DNA from: Acanthaster planci | Taxonomy: Eukaryota > Echinodermata > Asteroidea > Valvatida > Acanthasteridae | Assembly (NCBI RefSeq): GCF_001949145.1 | Contig: NW_019091459.1 | Coordinates: forward strand, 1,336,585 to 1,353,839 | DNA: 17,255 nucleotides | Direction: 5' to 3' | Part shown: positions 16,733 to 17,255 of the stretch, piece after piece | How positions within the stretch are numbered: the first letter of the stretch is position 1 | Layout of the letters: the number at the start of each line of letters is the position of its first letter | The notes under the pieces: model-generated | Databases searched by the model: none | Told to the model about the DNA's origin: nothing | Seen by the model: only the letters and a program-made list of their open reading frames with translations | Translations under genes and position numbers: made by a program

Positions 16733-17172
16733 GACCTATCACAGAGGTTACCGTTCCGGTGTTGCTCTGTAATGAGCGCCTTCCTGCAGTAGTCTCGCAG
16801 GGTTGAACGGAGGATGAGTCAGGTAAAGCAAACGCAAGACGGCTGTTGTCTGCATTCTTGGGTCGACGGCTGTTAACTCCACTTGTATGTCTCCTTATTA
16901 AAGCAATAGTATTAGCTAGCTGAGTGTCATGTTTAATGACTGTCAATATAAAGACATTCAAGGAAGTCCTCCCAGTCGTTAAGTGGTTCTCTAATTCCTT
17001 ATTGTCTGTGACTTAATCGTCAGTTATGACGCTTAACCTCAACCCAGAAAGTCGAGGCGTTATTCAGGGATATGATATTTTATTATTGAATTACCTTACA
17101 CTCAGTTGGCTGCGTGTTTCTTGGAGATATAACTTTTTGGGGAAGCCCCCTCCTGTAAAGAAAAAAATAAAA

Positions 17173-17187
17173 TGACGTGACGTCACG
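17173..17187. promoter_or_regulatory. CRE/ATF-like palindrome
   Basis: TGACGTGACGTCACG contains the full 8-base CRE consensus TGACGTCA, overlapped by a second TGACG half-site. The core CGTGACGTCACG is a perfect 12-base palindrome. It lies about 550 bases upstream of the start codon, where CREB/ATF sites can act. Function is inferred. Confidence 0.45.
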
Positions 17188-17255
17188 CGTAGTTCGTGTC
17201 ACATGTGCGCAGTCATCACGAATATGATGCATTTCATCCAGTACCCTTTTCTGCA

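Larger units (their letters stand above)
16621..17255 (-). promoter_or_regulatory. Upstream region of the receptor gene (5' UTR and putative promoter)
   Basis: No coding exon of the receptor was recognised here. On the gene strand a pyrimidine tract ending in ctccag lies 72 bases before the ATG, so the first transcribed base could be local or there could be a 5' UTR intron. I saw no convincing TATA box. A CRE-like palindrome and a YY1-like ATGGCGGC motif (separate entries) lie inside. The promoter assignment is inference from position only. Confidence 0.4.

Noticed and set aside
16674-16961. Minus-strand 95-codon open frame upstream of the start codon
   Set aside because: Out of frame with exon 1, no signal peptide or domain, ends in a low-complexity Phe/Ser run made by the pyrimidine tract.

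Overview
This is eukaryotic genomic DNA, with one multi-exon gene on the minus strand covering nearly all of the window. Introns follow GT...AG rules and average roughly 900 bp. There is a degenerate Tc1/mariner copy, scattered AGGCCTAC words, and a receptor tyrosine kinase (RTK) of a type that is not a one-to-one match to any vertebrate receptor I recognise. Together these suggest an invertebrate deuterostome (amphioxus, echinoderm or hemichordate). The species is an inference and is not proven by the sequence.

The gene (minus strand, start codon at 16620, stop at 895) can be read as 18 coding exons whose splice phases all agree. It encodes a single-pass RTK of about 857 residues: signal peptide, three Ig-like domains, one fibronectin type III domain, a Ser/Thr-rich glycosylated stalk, a transmembrane helix, a juxtamembrane segment, a complete tyrosine kinase domain with a short kinase insert, and a short Tyr-rich tail. 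The kinase carries the P-loop, beta3 Lys, alphaC Glu, [11 protein letters not shown] and C-lobe signatures. It resembles the FGFR/RET/Tie/VEGFR branch, but the Ig3-FN3 ectodomain is not a classical member of any of these.

Layout from gene 5' to 3' (right to left): 16621-17255 promoter/5' UTR region; 16551-16620 signal-peptide exon; 12417-16550 a 4.1 kb first intron with low-complexity tracts; 11392-12416 Ig1; 10707-10976 Ig2; 9648-10219 Ig3; 8509-9519 FN3; 7407-7675 stalk and TM; 6846-6923 juxtamembrane; 1651-6565 kinase; 895-972 tail; 1-894 3' flank.

The main oddities are these. A single extra base in the exon just before the catalytic loop breaks the frame (assembly error, allele or pseudogene lesion). 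A ~40-bp degenerate tandem array begins inside the alphaC exon and runs into its intron, copying the exon end and donor site. A tandem acceptor pair at the TM exon would, if the downstream AG were used, create an immediate UGA and a soluble ectodomain. A decayed Tc1-like transposase (DD34E) lies antisense to the gene in the P-loop/alphaC intron. I found no bacterial-type system, CRISPR array, tRNA or rRNA.
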